Below are positions 1 to 9,593 of a stretch of DNA of 62,797 bases, piece by piece. Below the pieces are notes generated by a model. That model saw only the letters and a program-made list of their open reading frames with translations. It was not told the DNA's origin and ran no database searches. Source of the stretch: Oscillatoriales cyanobacterium (GTDB taxonomy: Bacteria; Cyanobacteriota; Cyanobacteriia; Cyanobacteriales; Laspinemataceae); assembly GCA_011390955.1 (NCBI GenBank), contig JAABRM010000043.1, positions 1 to 62,797 on the forward strand, written 5' to 3'. Position 1 is the stretch's first letter, and each line of letters starts with the position of its first letter. The translations under genes were made by a program, and so were the position numbers.

Positions 1-1048
1 GAAGAACGGTGTCTGTTTCGTCTATACCATCGACATAAAAGTCATCTTCATCAAATTCATCCTCATCGAATAAGGGTAGTTCCCGGTTATCTCTTTCATC
101 ACCCCAACCATTATTATCCGAACAACCGCCACCACCAGAACCGCCACCGGAAGCACCGCCACCGCTGCTGCTATCGCAGGTAGGGGGTGGTTCCGGTGGT
201 GCAGAAGCCGAACAATCACCATTCGGACAAACACGAGGTAGTAGCAGATTTTTCCAACCCCACCGAATGCCGTTATAAATTGTCACTTCTCTCACTGAAC
301 TTCCCGGTGGAGTCACCTCTTGAACTAAATAAAGTTGAGCATTGAAATAATGGTGTTTATCTCCATATGAATTATACGCTCGATCTATGAAAAAGTTTTC
401 CTCAGCAAATATCGATCCGGTGTCATAATAGGGATCTTGTTTGTTACCACCATTGTCAATTGCAACGTAAGGCCAACCATCAGGATAATACTTAAACCAT
501 GTATCATCTATAGGATGATAGTTAGCCTGTACCAACTGAATCCAATGAAGCTTTCCCTCCCCCGGTCTTGGATCGTTCCCCTCTGGATGATACTCTAGAT
601 GAAAAAGACTTCCAACTCCACGATAGGGTGGAATCACAGGACTTACATCCGTACTTCCTCCACCACACTCGTCATTCGCACCGCAAGCCTGATAAGTTAA
701 TATCTTAAAACTGCCTTCTAAATCATTCTCGGCACTTTTAAAATCCCAGCGGTCAGAAGAAAAAAACGACCAGAAAGAAAGCATTCGCTTAAATTCTCCA
801 GTTCCTCCTCGTTGGATTTCCGTCACCCCGCCGATTTCATCATTCCATGTGTTAGAATCCCACCACAATTTTGTACTCAGTAATGTCTTTCCCTCAAGAT
901 TCTTTACTTGATATCCAGACTCTTTTCTGTAAAACTGAATATCTTCGGGATTGGCAGGCACAATGCTAAACGCCTGGGTTGACTTAGGGGTTAACACAAC
1001 CAAAAATGTTGCTATCCATAACGTGACGGTACAATTTTTAAAGTTCAT
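1..1048 (-). CDS. PEP-CTERM-family secreted protein (copy A1), 3' end outside window
   Basis: Open from the ATG at 1048 to the left edge without a stop, so only the N-terminal ~349 residues are visible. A hydrophobic signal peptide (about residues 5-26, ending near AFS) is followed by a domain shared with the proteins at 2657-4147, 5722-8684 and 9594-10763, then a Cys-flanked Gly/Ser run and the acidic ELPLFDEDEFDEDDFYV stretch. The C-terminal sorting signal is not visible here but is present in the paralogues, so membership of the PEP-CTERM (exosortase) group is inferred. It is the unbroken counterpart of the IS-interrupted copy downstream; most of it is nearly identical to that copy. Function unknown; probably exported and surface-associated. 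Confidence 0.75.
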   Translation of the reverse strand, partial: MNFKNCTVTLWIATFLVVLTPKSTQAFSIVPANPEDIQFYRKESGYQVKNLEGKTLLSTKLWWDSNTWNDEIGGVTEIQRGGTGEFKRMLSFWSFFSSDRWDFKSAENDLEGSFKILTYQACGANDECGGGSTDVSPVIPPYRGVGSLFHLEYHPEGNDPRPGEGKLHWIQLVQANYHPIDDTWFKYYPDGWPYVAIDNGGNKQDPYYDTGSIFAEENFFIDRAYNSYGDKHHYFNAQLYLVQEVTPPGSSVREVTIYNGIRWGWKNLLLPRVCPNGDCSASAPPEPPPTCDSSSGGGASGGGSGGGGCSDNNGWGDERDNRELPLFDEDEFDEDDFYVDGIDETDTVL

Positions 1049-1143
1049 TGTTACTAATTTTCCTCATGTGGTAGGTTTTCAATAGATAGGAGAAGCAAGC
1101 GTTAAATTCTTAATGTTAAATATTCTCTATTGCCGACAATTAA

Positions 1144-1769
1144 TTAAGATGAAACCAAATAAAATTCCTTGTAGGGTGTCTCAACCTCACCCGTCCATAA
1201 TCCCGTGAACAACGTCACTTCTTTAATAGTTTTTCCAAAGCTTTTCGCTGTTATCTCTTGGTTATTATATTTAAATTTAATCTGATAATTCCCCGGATTT
1301 AAATACCCAAACATACAGAAAAATCCATCTGTGCTAGTAACAATCATTACAAAGTGGTTGCCTTGACACCACAAAATCTCGGCATTCAAAAAGAAAGTAA
1401 CGGTTTCTCCTGGTATCGCTAACGGAAAATCCGACCCTGATTGGATCATCAGACGGAAAAAATCACGTTTCAATAACTTGATTTCCTGGCCATGCCATCA
1501 GATCCGACAATTTGGGGCATCATAGTTGGCAGGGTTGGATAAAAGCTAAAGCGAAATGCTTTGGACGTATTGTTAGTAATACTCAGACCCAACTTGATGG
1601 GAACGCTAGACAATTGACTCGAAGGCGATCGCGACCAAAACTGTAATAGGTGTAAAAATTGCTTGAACCAGCTTTTTGGTAAAATTACCACCGGATCTGG
1701 AACGAGGGTTTCAAACTGAATGCCATCTACTTCTATGGCGTTGCTGTCAAAATCTTCTGGTGATGTCAT
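1144..1769 (-). pseudogene. Frameshifted beta-sandwich-like partner protein (copy B1)
   Basis: Two overlapping open frames (from ATG 1769 to the stop near 1470, and 1473-1144) together match the intact 206-residue protein at 1848-2468 from end to end. The break is a perfect 5-bp tandem duplication (GCCAT twice, 1489-1498) absent from the intact copy; removing one unit restores the frame GQEIKLLKRDFF. The encoded domain has the alternating hydrophobic pattern of a small Ig-like/BsuPI-like beta-sandwich (SITNNTS, MPGETVTFF-like, PGNYQIKFKY, LWTGEVETPYKEF motifs). No signal peptide is seen. The same lesion occurs in the copy at 8780-9405. Confidence 0.8.
1489..1498. repeat. 5-bp tandem duplication causing a frameshift
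   Basis: GCCATGCCAT on the plus strand. The intact paralogue at about 2190 has a single unit. The identical duplication is found 7636 bp away at 9125-9134. Confidence 0.85.
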
Positions 1770-1847
1770 GTGAATCTTCCTTGAGAAAAGGACAATTGTT
1801 TTCAATAGATAGCAGAAGCAAGAGTTAAATGTTCTCTTTTGCCGACT

Positions 1848-2468
1848 TTAAGATGAAACCAAATAAAATTCTTTGTATGGGGTCTCAACTTCACCCGTCC
1901 ATAATCCCGTCATCAAAGTCACTTCTTTAATAGTTTTTCCAAAGCTTTTTGCTGTTAGCTCTTGATTATTATATTTAAACCGAATCTGATACTTTCCCGG
2001 CTTTAAATATTCAAATTTCCAAAAGAATCCATCTGTGCCAGCAATGCTCATTACAAACCGATCGCTTCTCCAGCCAAATATCTTTGCCTTCAAAAAGAAC
2101 GTAACGGTTTCTCCTGGCATCGCTAACGGAAAATCAGAATCAGATTGGCCTATAGGACGAAAAGAACCGCAGTTTAATAACTCGATTTCACGACCATCTG
2201 CTCCGACAATTTGCGGCAGCATTTTTGGCGGGGTTGGATAGAAGTTAAAGCGAATAGCTTGCGAAGTATTGTTAGTAATACTCAGACCAAACTTCATAGG
2301 GACGCTAGACAATTGACTCGATGGCGATCTCGACCAAAACTGTAATAGGTGTAAAAATTGCTTGAACCAGCTTTTTGGTAAAATTACCACCGGCTCTGGA
2401 ACGAGGGTTTCAAACTGAATGCCATCTACTTCTATGGCGTTGCTGTCAAAAGATTCTGCTGATGTCAT
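1848..2468 (-). CDS. Beta-sandwich-like partner protein (copy B2, intact)
   Basis: 206 residues, intact reference member of the B family in this cluster. Visible pattern: N-terminal FDSNAIEVDGIQFETLVPEP, a basic/aromatic linker (WFKQFLHLLQFW), then SITNNTSQAIRF, LAMPGETVTFF, a KPGKYQIRFKY strand and the terminal LWTGEVETPYKEF. This order is typical of a compact Ig-like domain such as the BsuPI/intracellular proteinase inhibitor fold, but that assignment is inference. It has no signal peptide, unlike the PEP-CTERM genes it alternates with. It lies upstream of the frameshifted copy B1 and downstream of A2 on the same strand. Function not known. Confidence 0.75.
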   Translation of the reverse strand: MTSAESFDSNAIEVDGIQFETLVPEPVVILPKSWFKQFLHLLQFWSRSPSSQLSSVPMKFGLSITNNTSQAIRFNFYPTPPKMLPQIVGADGREIELLNCGSFRPIGQSDSDFPLAMPGETVTFFLKAKIFGWRSDRFVMSIAGTDGFFWKFEYLKPGKYQIRFKYNNQELTAKSFGKTIKEVTLMTGLWTGEVETPYKEFYLVSS

Positions 2469-2656
2469 AATATTTTTGTTTTTATCGAGACAATTAAATC
2501 AAGTATTTTTTTGACTTTTATGGCCTGAAACCGGCTGGTTTAATTTTTCGGAATTTGGTAAATTTTGTTAATTTTTTCAGCTATGAGTCCATTTGTCTAT
2601 CAGTAATTTTACGGAATTTTTTTGAAAAAATTACATTGGCCTCGAGCGGAACCGCT

Positions 2657-4147
2657 CTACTTACGTTTTCTCAGTTGGCCGCCAATACCCAACCAACCAA
2701 TCGTCAAAATCCCCGCAACAGTGCCCGGTTCGGGAATACTTTGAGGAATTTCCTCTGGTTCGGCAATAGCTCGCATTTGAAAACTGGCCAGAGTTTGATT
2801 AAAACCTAATTTAAACGGAACATCGGCTAAATCTTTCTGAGTATCGATATCGAGGATTTTAAACTCTGCAACTCCCGAACCAACTAAAGAGACAAAATCT
2901 ACACTTTCTCCCGGACTAAATTCACCTAATATTTCCACGCCGACTTGGACTGTGAAGCGATCGTCCGTATCAATGCCAGTAGGGAAATCAAGTAAGTCTG
3001 TAAATAGAGTATTGTCTAATGCTTGAAACTCAAAACCATAAGTAGTTTCCGGGTCGAACCAGCAAGTAGAAGGAGCCAACTGAAAAACTTTCCAGTCTTC
3101 ATTTGTTTCATTAGGTAAAACTGCATAGTCTTGAGATTGACACAATAGGTTTGAGATGATTTCTAAATCTATATCTTGGGTATCGTCGGTGACAACATAA
3201 AAGTCATCTTCATCAAACTCATCTTCTTCAAATAAGGGTAGTTCGCGGTTATCTCTCTCATCACCCCAACCATTATTATCCGAGCAACCGCCACCACCAG
3301 AACCGCCACCGGAACCACCGCCACTGCTGCTGCTGTTGCAAGTAGGGGGTGGATCTGGCGGTGATAAAGGTATGACATTTGATTGATGTTCAAAGCCCCA
3401 TCGTATTCCGTTGTAAATTTCGACTTTCCGTTTAACGATATTTGAATCAGTGTTTGAATCAGTGTTTGAACCAGTTATCTCTTTAACTATATAGGTTTCA
3501 GCATAAAAAGAGCGGTCTAAATCGATTCGTGACTGCCACGGTACATCTCTGAAGAAAGTTGGATCGGCATTTCCTATGGTGTCGTAAAATGGATTATCCT
3601 GACCATCGGGAATGTCAATTTTGTCTTGGAATGTGTCACCGTATCGATCGATAACTCGCTGAATCCAGTGAACTTTGTTACCCACCGGATCGGAAGAGCC
3701 TGGTTTGGGGCTATAATCTAACCGAAAAAAGGTTCCAGCGCCTCCAGAGTTAGAACCGCATTGCCCATCCGGGAAGGGAAAGCTTGGAGTACAAACATAG
3801 TATTCTTGGATATCAAAACTCCCTTCTATATTACGACCTGTAACAAACTCCCAGTTTGGAAACTGACTCTCCAATAATCCCATCAATCCATTTGTTCCTC
3901 CCCGACGAATCTCAAGAACTTTTCCCTGAAAAGGGCCGTAACGCCGTGGATCCCATGCTGGCCAAGCATCCAAGCTTACTTTGCCTAATACCGTTATGTT
4001 TTCTTCTACATCTTCAGAATAAGAGCGCGAGTAAGTATAACTTGAACTTGGTGGGGGTTTAATGGAGAATGCAAGGATAGATTGGTTGGGCAAGATTGAT
4101 AGTACAGTAGTTGTAAATAGAAATAAAAAATACTGTCGGTAAATCAT
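2657..4147 (-). CDS. PEP-CTERM sorting domain protein (copy A2, intact)
   Basis: About 496 residues. Start chosen at ATG 4147, about 9 nt after a strong AGGAGG; an in-frame GTG three codons upstream abuts the ribosome site and is unlikely. A signal peptide is followed by a lectin-like or unknown globular region (residues ~35-260), a Cys-flanked SSSSGGGSGGGSGGGG run (~275-295), the acidic block EEDEFDEDDFYVV, a second beta-rich domain (TYGFEFQALDNTLF, ~350-460), and the C-terminal signal SIPEPGTVAG with hydrophobic ILTIGWLGIGG and basic RKRK tail. This tripartite end is the PEP-CTERM exosortase recognition signal. It is therefore probably exported and cleaved; no exosortase is in this window. 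Role unknown. Confidence 0.85.
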   Translation of the reverse strand: MIYRQYFLFLFTTTVLSILPNQSILAFSIKPPPSSSYTYSRSYSEDVEENITVLGKVSLDAWPAWDPRRYGPFQGKVLEIRRGGTNGLMGLLESQFPNWEFVTGRNIEGSFDIQEYYVCTPSFPFPDGQCGSNSGGAGTFFRLDYSPKPGSSDPVGNKVHWIQRVIDRYGDTFQDKIDIPDGQDNPFYDTIGNADPTFFRDVPWQSRIDLDRSFYAETYIVKEITGSNTDSNTDSNIVKRKVEIYNGIRWGFEHQSNVIPLSPPDPPPTCNSSSSGGGSGGGSGGGGCSDNNGWGDERDNRELPLFEEDEFDEDDFYVVTDDTQDIDLEIISNLLCQSQDYAVLPNETNEDWKVFQLAPSTCWFDPETTYGFEFQALDNTLFTDLLDFPTGIDTDDRFTVQVGVEILGEFSPGESVDFVSLVGSGVAEFKILDIDTQKDLADVPFKLGFNQTLASFQMRAIAEPEEIPQSIPEPGTVAGILTIGWLGIGGQLRKRK

Positions 4148-4169
4148 TTTTGGCACCTCCTAAAAAAAA

Positions 4170-5348
4170 TTAATACAACCGAACAAGTCTATATGGAGTT
4201 TGGACTAAACCGAGCCATATATTCGTAAGCTGTTTTAGACTTTTTTCTGACGACTTCCATATCTCTTCAATGGCTGTTTTATTGCGGTATGTAAACTGAA
4301 TCTGATAGTGACCCAACTGTAGCTCTTCAAACAGCCAAAACCCTCCATCTCCAGCTTCAATCTTTAGGGTTAATTGGTTCTCGTTTTCCCTGACCAGTGT
4401 TGCCCTGGGAAAATAGGTGACAGATTCTGACGGCATTAGCAATGGAAAATCTGATTCCTTGGGTATAACTTCGATCCTCCGAAAATAAACTTCTGAAAAT
4501 TCTTGACCATTCGGGTCTACCAGCTTAGGAATTAAGGAGGCATATAAGCTGAAGCGAATTGCCCTTGAAGTATTGTTAGTTATGTGAAACCCAAACCGAA
4601 CGGGAGTTTCCCCCCCGGATTTTGGCGGCCCGACGGCGATCTCTGGTTCTGGCACTAAGGTTTCAAAGCGAATGTCATCTACTTCTACTGCCTTATACTC
4701 AGGAGCAGTGGGTTCAACCAGTTGCAGCGAGGCAAACTGAGGCTTTATATCCCGCCTATTTTCTTCCGTTGCTTCTGGCACAAGTACCGGGTTGTTGCGA
4801 TCGCTGTTGCCCCAGAGGAATCTCAGATAATACTTGCCCGGTTGCAGCGCTGCAAAAAAATCCGAGCGATAAAATTCAAATTGCAGGACAAGCTGGTCGT
4901 GGAGCCAAAATAGCGAAGCATTCAGACGAACAGATCGACTTCTCTCTCTTGATGCCAAAATCTCCTGAACGTCTATTCCTTTCATTCTTAGCTTCAGCCA
5001 GAGCCTAAAGTTTGAGAACAAGCGAGCGATCGATCCTCCTGTTTGCCAGGGCTGTCGGAGGCTATCGATGCTTTCTTGTCTCGCACTTTCCTGCTGTTCG
5101 ATCGCTTCTTGCCGCTGTATTATTTGCCCATCCGATTTCACCAGTTCGGGAAACAACATTCCATATGTATTTGAAGGCAAAGGAATTGGGCTACTGTTAA
5201 TAATGCGAAGGTTAAACTGTATGGATGTGGCGATCGCATCAACTCGGTTTTCAGGAATTGGCAACACTACCCGATTTGGCTCATAAAATTCTATCTTTAC
5301 CCCATTTACAATAGTGCCTTGGCTGTCAAACGATTCTGCCGAATTCAT
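4170..5348 (-). CDS. Two-domain version of the beta-sandwich-like partner (B3)
   Basis: 392 residues with two consecutive B-type domains: residues ~1-210 (SIQFNLRIINSS ... PGKYYLRFLW) and ~220-392 (VDDIRFETLVPEPE ... FGFHITNNTSRAIRF ... LGHYQIQFTYRN ... IWLGLVQTPYRL). The second matches the single-domain copies closely and the first is divergent. An AGGAG lies just upstream of ATG 5348. The gene ends 22 bp before the start of A2, so B3 and A2 are probably cotranscribed. This shows that the family expands by internal duplication as well as gene duplication. No signal peptide is seen; function unknown. Confidence 0.7.
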   Translation of the reverse strand: MNSAESFDSQGTIVNGVKIEFYEPNRVVLPIPENRVDAIATSIQFNLRIINSSPIPLPSNTYGMLFPELVKSDGQIIQRQEAIEQQESARQESIDSLRQPWQTGGSIARLFSNFRLWLKLRMKGIDVQEILASRERSRSVRLNASLFWLHDQLVLQFEFYRSDFFAALQPGKYYLRFLWGNSDRNNPVLVPEATEENRRDIKPQFASLQLVEPTAPEYKAVEVDDIRFETLVPEPEIAVGPPKSGGETPVRFGFHITNNTSRAIRFSLYASLIPKLVDPNGQEFSEVYFRRIEVIPKESDFPLLMPSESVTYFPRATLVRENENQLTLKIEAGDGGFWLFEELQLGHYQIQFTYRNKTAIEEIWKSSEKSLKQLTNIWLGLVQTPYRLVRLY

Positions 5349-6155
5349 CTTAACTCTCCTTAATAAAAGGATATTTCTTGCTCTTGACGCGAATCGCTTA
5401 AAAAATGAGTAAAAGTATAGTTGAGATTTTTTTATTTTTTTGTAAGTTATAGAATTTTATTTATTTTTGCCTTAAATTTTTTGAGAATAATTTTTGATAT
5501 CTGACTTACCCATTAACACTAGCGCTCGCATGCCTTACGCTTGCGTCGTCGCACCAGCCCTCTATATAGTATTTGCTTCAGTCCTGCGGGATTAATCTCT
5601 CGGTGTTTCTGCCTGACAGTTACTTCACGACTTGTCAATAATCTAATTTTATTCTCTCAGCCTTGAATAAATTTGTCTATCCGTTATTTCACGGATTTTT
5701 TTGACAAAACTTGGGCGCTATCTAAAGCTTTCTATGTGAATTTACTGAACTGGCCAGTCCGATCGCGCCAATGGTCAAAATTCCCGCAACTGAACCAGGG
5801 CTTGGGAATGCTGGTAGGAATTTGCTCCGGTTGGGGAAGCGATCGCATCTGAAAACTGCCTAGAGTTTGATTAAAACCTAATTTAAACGGAACATCGGCT
5901 AAATCTTTTTGGGTATCGATATCGAGTATTTTAAATTCTGCAACTCCCGAACCAACTAAAGAGACAAAATCTACACTTTCTCCCGGACTAAATTCACCCA
6001 ATATTTCTTCGCCGACTTGAACCGTGAAGCGATCGTCCGCATCAATGCCAGTAGGAAAATCAAGTAAGTCTGTAAATAGAGTATTGTCTAATGCTTGAAA
6101 GTCAAAACCATAAGTAGTTTCCGGGTCGAACCAACAGGTAGAAGGAGCATTCTTA

Positions 6156-6195
6156 AATACTTTCCAATCTTCGTCAATACTTTCCAATCTTCGTC
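6156..6195. repeat. 20-bp perfect tandem duplication inside the A3 pseudogene
   Basis: The unit AATACTTTCCAATCTTCGTC occurs twice back to back. The intact paralogue A2 has a single, slightly diverged unit at about 3080-3105. As 20 is not a multiple of three, the duplication shifts the reading frame. Confidence 0.85.
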
Positions 6196-6581
6196 AGTTT
6201 CCGACGGTAAAACGGCATGGTCTTGCGATTGGCATAGTTCAGAAATGAATTGAAAACGAGGCGAATCTTCAGAATCCACATAAAAGTCATTTTCATCAAA
6301 CTCATCCTCCTCAAATAAGGGTAGTTCCCGGTCATCTCTCTCATCACCCCAACCATTATTATCCGAGCAACCGCCACCACCAGAACCGCCACCGGAAGCA
6401 CCGCCACCGCTGCTGCTATCGCAGGTAGGGGGGGGTTCCGGTGGTGCAGAAGCCGAACAATCACCATTCGGACAAACACGAGGTAGTAGCAGATTTTTCC
6501 AACCCCACCGAATGCCGTTATAAATTGTCACTTCTCTCACTGAACTTCCCGGTGGAGTCACCTCTTGAACTAAATAAAGTT

Positions 6582-7985
6582 GGCTCTTCAGTATTTAGTA
6601 TGCTAAAACCACATAAAATATCGCCGCTGAAGCATACGGGGGTTGACTTTTAACCCAGATAAGGTATCCTAGAAAGTGGAAAAAACTAAAAAGCCCAGAA
6701 CAGGTAATAAAGAATGACTCCAAATTCAAATCTAAAACTGATGACAGAAGTCCTTGACCTAGATGGAATTAGAGTAGTGTCTCATCAACAATACCCAGAG
6801 ATAGGGCGCATATTAAAAGTCGAATCAACTGAAAAGGTAAAAAAATGTCCTAGGTGCAGTAAAACAAGTCGAAGGATTCATCAAAACCATCACTATATAG
6901 TGAAAGACTTGCCCTGGGGAGACTCTCAAATATTCTTAGAAATAAATCGACGACAATTTAAATGCGCTCGATGTAAAAAACCCTTTAGTGAAGAGCTAGA
7001 TTTTATTAAAACCAGAAGAAAATATACCAAAAGACTAGCTCAAAAAATCCTAGAAGAAGTGAAGGAGACAAATGTTAACGTAGTGGCCAAAAAAGGAATA
7101 GTAACAACGGAAGAAATTGAAAGGATGTTAAAAGATGCAGCGACGGAGCTTTGTTCCAGAAAACCAAATAATCTCAAAAGACTAGGAATTGATGAAATTG
7201 CTTTAACAAAAGGAAAAGGAAATTATTGTGCAGTTTTAGTAGATTTAGATAAATCTTTACTGATAGTAATACTCCCGGACAGAACTCAGGAGGAACTAAA
7301 GAAAACCTTTTTACAGTGGGGGAGTGATGTGTTAGAGCAGATAGAAGAAGTGAGCATAGATTTGTGGAAAGGCTATAAAAATCTTGTAGTAGAATTAATG
7401 CCGAATGCTCAAGTGGTAGCCGATAGATTTCATGTAATGAGCCAAATCAATCAAGAGCTAGACCAAGCCATAAAATCGGAAAAATATCAAGCAAAAAAAG
7501 ATTATAAAGCCGCTAAAAATCAAAAAAATAAAAAAGTTTTTGAGAAAAGAATAGCGGCTTGACAAAACAGCAAATATCCGCTGTTAAAAAATGAACAAAA
7601 TTTAAATGAGCGACAAAAAGAAAAACTGGAATCAGTCAGAAAAATTTCACCAAGGCTAAGGGAAATGCACCAATTAAAAGAAAATTTCCGAAAAATCTTT
7701 AACCAAAGTAAAAATTGGTGGATGGGAATCTGTAAGCTAGGAAAGTGGTTATCAAAAGCCCAAAAATATTTTCCAGACAGTTATCGAACGATTGTACGCT
7801 GGCTTGATGAAATTCTGGCTTATTTCGACCACCGAACAACTCAAGGAATAGTTGAGGGGATCAACAACAAGTTGAAATTAATTAAGCGCTCTGCTTATGG
7901 GTTTAGAAATTTTAAAAATTTCCAAGTTAGAGCTTTGCTTAATTGGCACTTTGTTTTATTTTAGCATACTAAATACTGAAGAGCC
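6582..7985 (+). mobile_element. ISL3-family insertion sequence, 1404 bp, with 27-bp inverted repeats and 8-bp target duplication
   Basis: The ends are perfect 27-bp inverted repeats (6582-6608 and 7959-7985, outer bases GGCTCTTCAGTATTTAGTAT). The flanks are 8-bp direct repeats ATAAAGTT (6574-6581 and 7986-7993), the duplication length expected for ISL3. Removing the IS and one flank restores the A3 frame QLY-LVQEV. One transposase gene, with an in-frame stop, fills the element. Clean ends and duplication indicate a recent insertion. Confidence 0.95.
6714..7964 (+). pseudogene. ISL3-family transposase with an internal TGA
   Basis: N-terminal zinc-ribbon (CPRC at ~45 and CARC at ~91), HTH region, then the DDE catalytic core: GIDEIALTKG, VSIDLWKGYK, ADRFHVM, and after the stop TTQGIVEGINNKLKLIKR carrying the late acidic residue. 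An in-frame TGA at 7560-7562 ends the first 282 residues; the rest of the protein continues in the same frame to TAG 7962-7964 inside the right inverted repeat. The conserved late catalytic Glu lies beyond the stop, so the element is probably not autonomous unless the stop is read through. Length without the stop, about 416 residues, suits the family. Confidence 0.9.
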
Positions 7986-8779
7986 ATAAAGTTGAGCATT
8001 GAAATAATGCTGTTTTTCTCCATATGGACTATATGATTTATCTATAAAAAAGTTTTCATCAGCGAATCTCGACCCGGTATCATAGTAGGGATCTTGTTTG
8101 TTACCACCATTGTCAATTTCCACGTAGGGCAAACCATGTGGATATCCAGCTTTATAGTTAGTTTGTACCAACTGAATCCAATGAAGCTTTCCTTCACCGG
8201 GTCTTGGATCGTTCCCCTCTGGATGGTACTCTAGATGAAAAAGAGATCCAACTCCACGGAAGAATGGATTTACGGGGTCTAGATCCGTACTTGCTCCACC
8301 ACACCCATCGTTCACACCGCAAGCCTGATAAGTTAATATCTTAAAACTGCCTTCTAAATCATTCTGGGCACTTTTAAAATCCCAGCGGTCAGAAGAAAAA
8401 AACGACCAGAAAGAAAGCATTCGCTTAAATTCTCCAGTTCCTCCTCGTTGGATTTCCGTCACCCCGCCGATTTCATCATTCCATGTGTTAGAATCCCACC
8501 ACAATTTTGTACTCAGTAATGTCTTTCCCTCAAGATTCTTTACTTGATATCCAGACTCTTTTCTGTAAAACTGAATATCTTCGGGATTGGCAGGCACAAT
8601 GCTAAACGCCTGGGTTGACTTAGGGGTTAACACAACCAAAAATGTTGCTATCCATAACGTGACGGTACAATTTTTAAAGTTCATTGTTACTAATTTTCCT
8701 CATGTGGTAGGTTTTCAATAGATAGGAGAAGCAAGCGTTAAATTCTTAATGTTAAATATTCTCTATTGCCGACAATTAA

Positions 8780-9405
8780 TTAAGATGAAACCAAATAAAA
8801 TTCCTTGTAGGGTGTCTCAACCTCACCCGTCCATAATCCCGTGAACAACGTCACTTCTTTAATAGTTTTTCCAAAGCTTTTCGCTGTTATCTCTTGGTTA
8901 TTATATTTAAATTTAATCTGATAATTCCCCGGATTTAAATACCCAAACATACAGAAAAATCCATCTGTGCTAGTAACAATCATTACAAAGTGGTTGCCTT
9001 GACACCACAAAATCTCGGCATTCAAAAAGAAAGTAACGGTTTCTCCTGGTATCGCTAACGGAAAATCCGACCCTGATTGGATCATCAGACGGAAAAAATC
9101 ACGTTTCAATAACTTGATTTCCTGGCCATGCCATCAGATCCGACAATTTGGGGCATCATAGTTGGCAGGGTTGGATAAAAGCTAAAGCGAAATGCTTTGG
9201 ACGTATTGTTAGTAATACTCAGACCCAACTTGATGGGAACGCTAGACAATTGACTCGAAGGCGATCGCGACCAAAACTGTAATAGGTGTAAAAATTGCTT
9301 GAACCAGCTTTTTGGTAAAATTACCACCGGCTCTGGAACGAGGGTTTCAAACTGAATGCCATCTACTTCTATGGCGTTGCTGTCAAAAGATTCTGCTGAT
9401 GTCAT
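8780..9405 (-). pseudogene. Frameshifted, chimeric beta-sandwich-like partner (copy B4)
   Basis: Two overlapping frames (9405-9106 and 9109-8780) split by the same GCCAT duplication (9125-9134) as copy B1. The 3' two-thirds are essentially identical to B1 (offset 7636 bp). The first ~30 codons and the upstream ~170 bp instead match B2 (offset 6937 bp): MTSAESF and VPEPVV as in B2, but SSVPIKLGLS as in B1. The gene is thus a recombinant between tandem B1 and B2 copies. The shared lesion was present before the duplication or was spread by gene conversion. Confidence 0.85.
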
Positions 9406-9593
9406 AATATTTTTGTTTTTATCGAGACAATTAAATCAAGTATTTTTTTGACTTTTATGGCCTGAAACCGGCTGGTTTAATTTTTCGGAATTTGGTAAAT
9501 TTTGTTAATTTTTTCAGCTATGAGTCCATTTGTCTATCAGTAATTTTACGGAATTTTTTTGAAAAAATTACATTGGCCTCGAGCGGAAACGCT

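Larger units (their letters stand above)
5722..8684 (-). pseudogene. PEP-CTERM protein gene (A3) broken by an IS and two frameshifts
   Basis: Same family as A1 and nearly identical to it over long stretches. From ATG 8684 the frame is normal to QLY at about 7990, where a 1404-bp insertion sequence enters; it resumes at 6573 (LVQEV...). A second lesion is a perfect 20-bp tandem duplication at 6156-6195 that shifts the frame after DEDWKV. A third is a one-base shift in the sorting signal: the reading SIPKPWFSCGN is PEPGSVAGILTIG in the neighbouring frame, ending in a stop at 5722-5724. The gene cannot make the full protein. Confidence 0.9.

Noticed and set aside
22-234. Small frame of hydrophobic and basic residues on the minus strand, also near 3169-3393 and 6174-6479
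   Set aside because: Frame-shifted readings of the Gly/Ser-rich and acidic block of the PEP-CTERM genes.
7560-7562. Programmed readthrough or selenocysteine at the TGA in the transposase
   Set aside because: No SECIS-like structure or evidence of recoding; a nonsense mutation is the simplest view.
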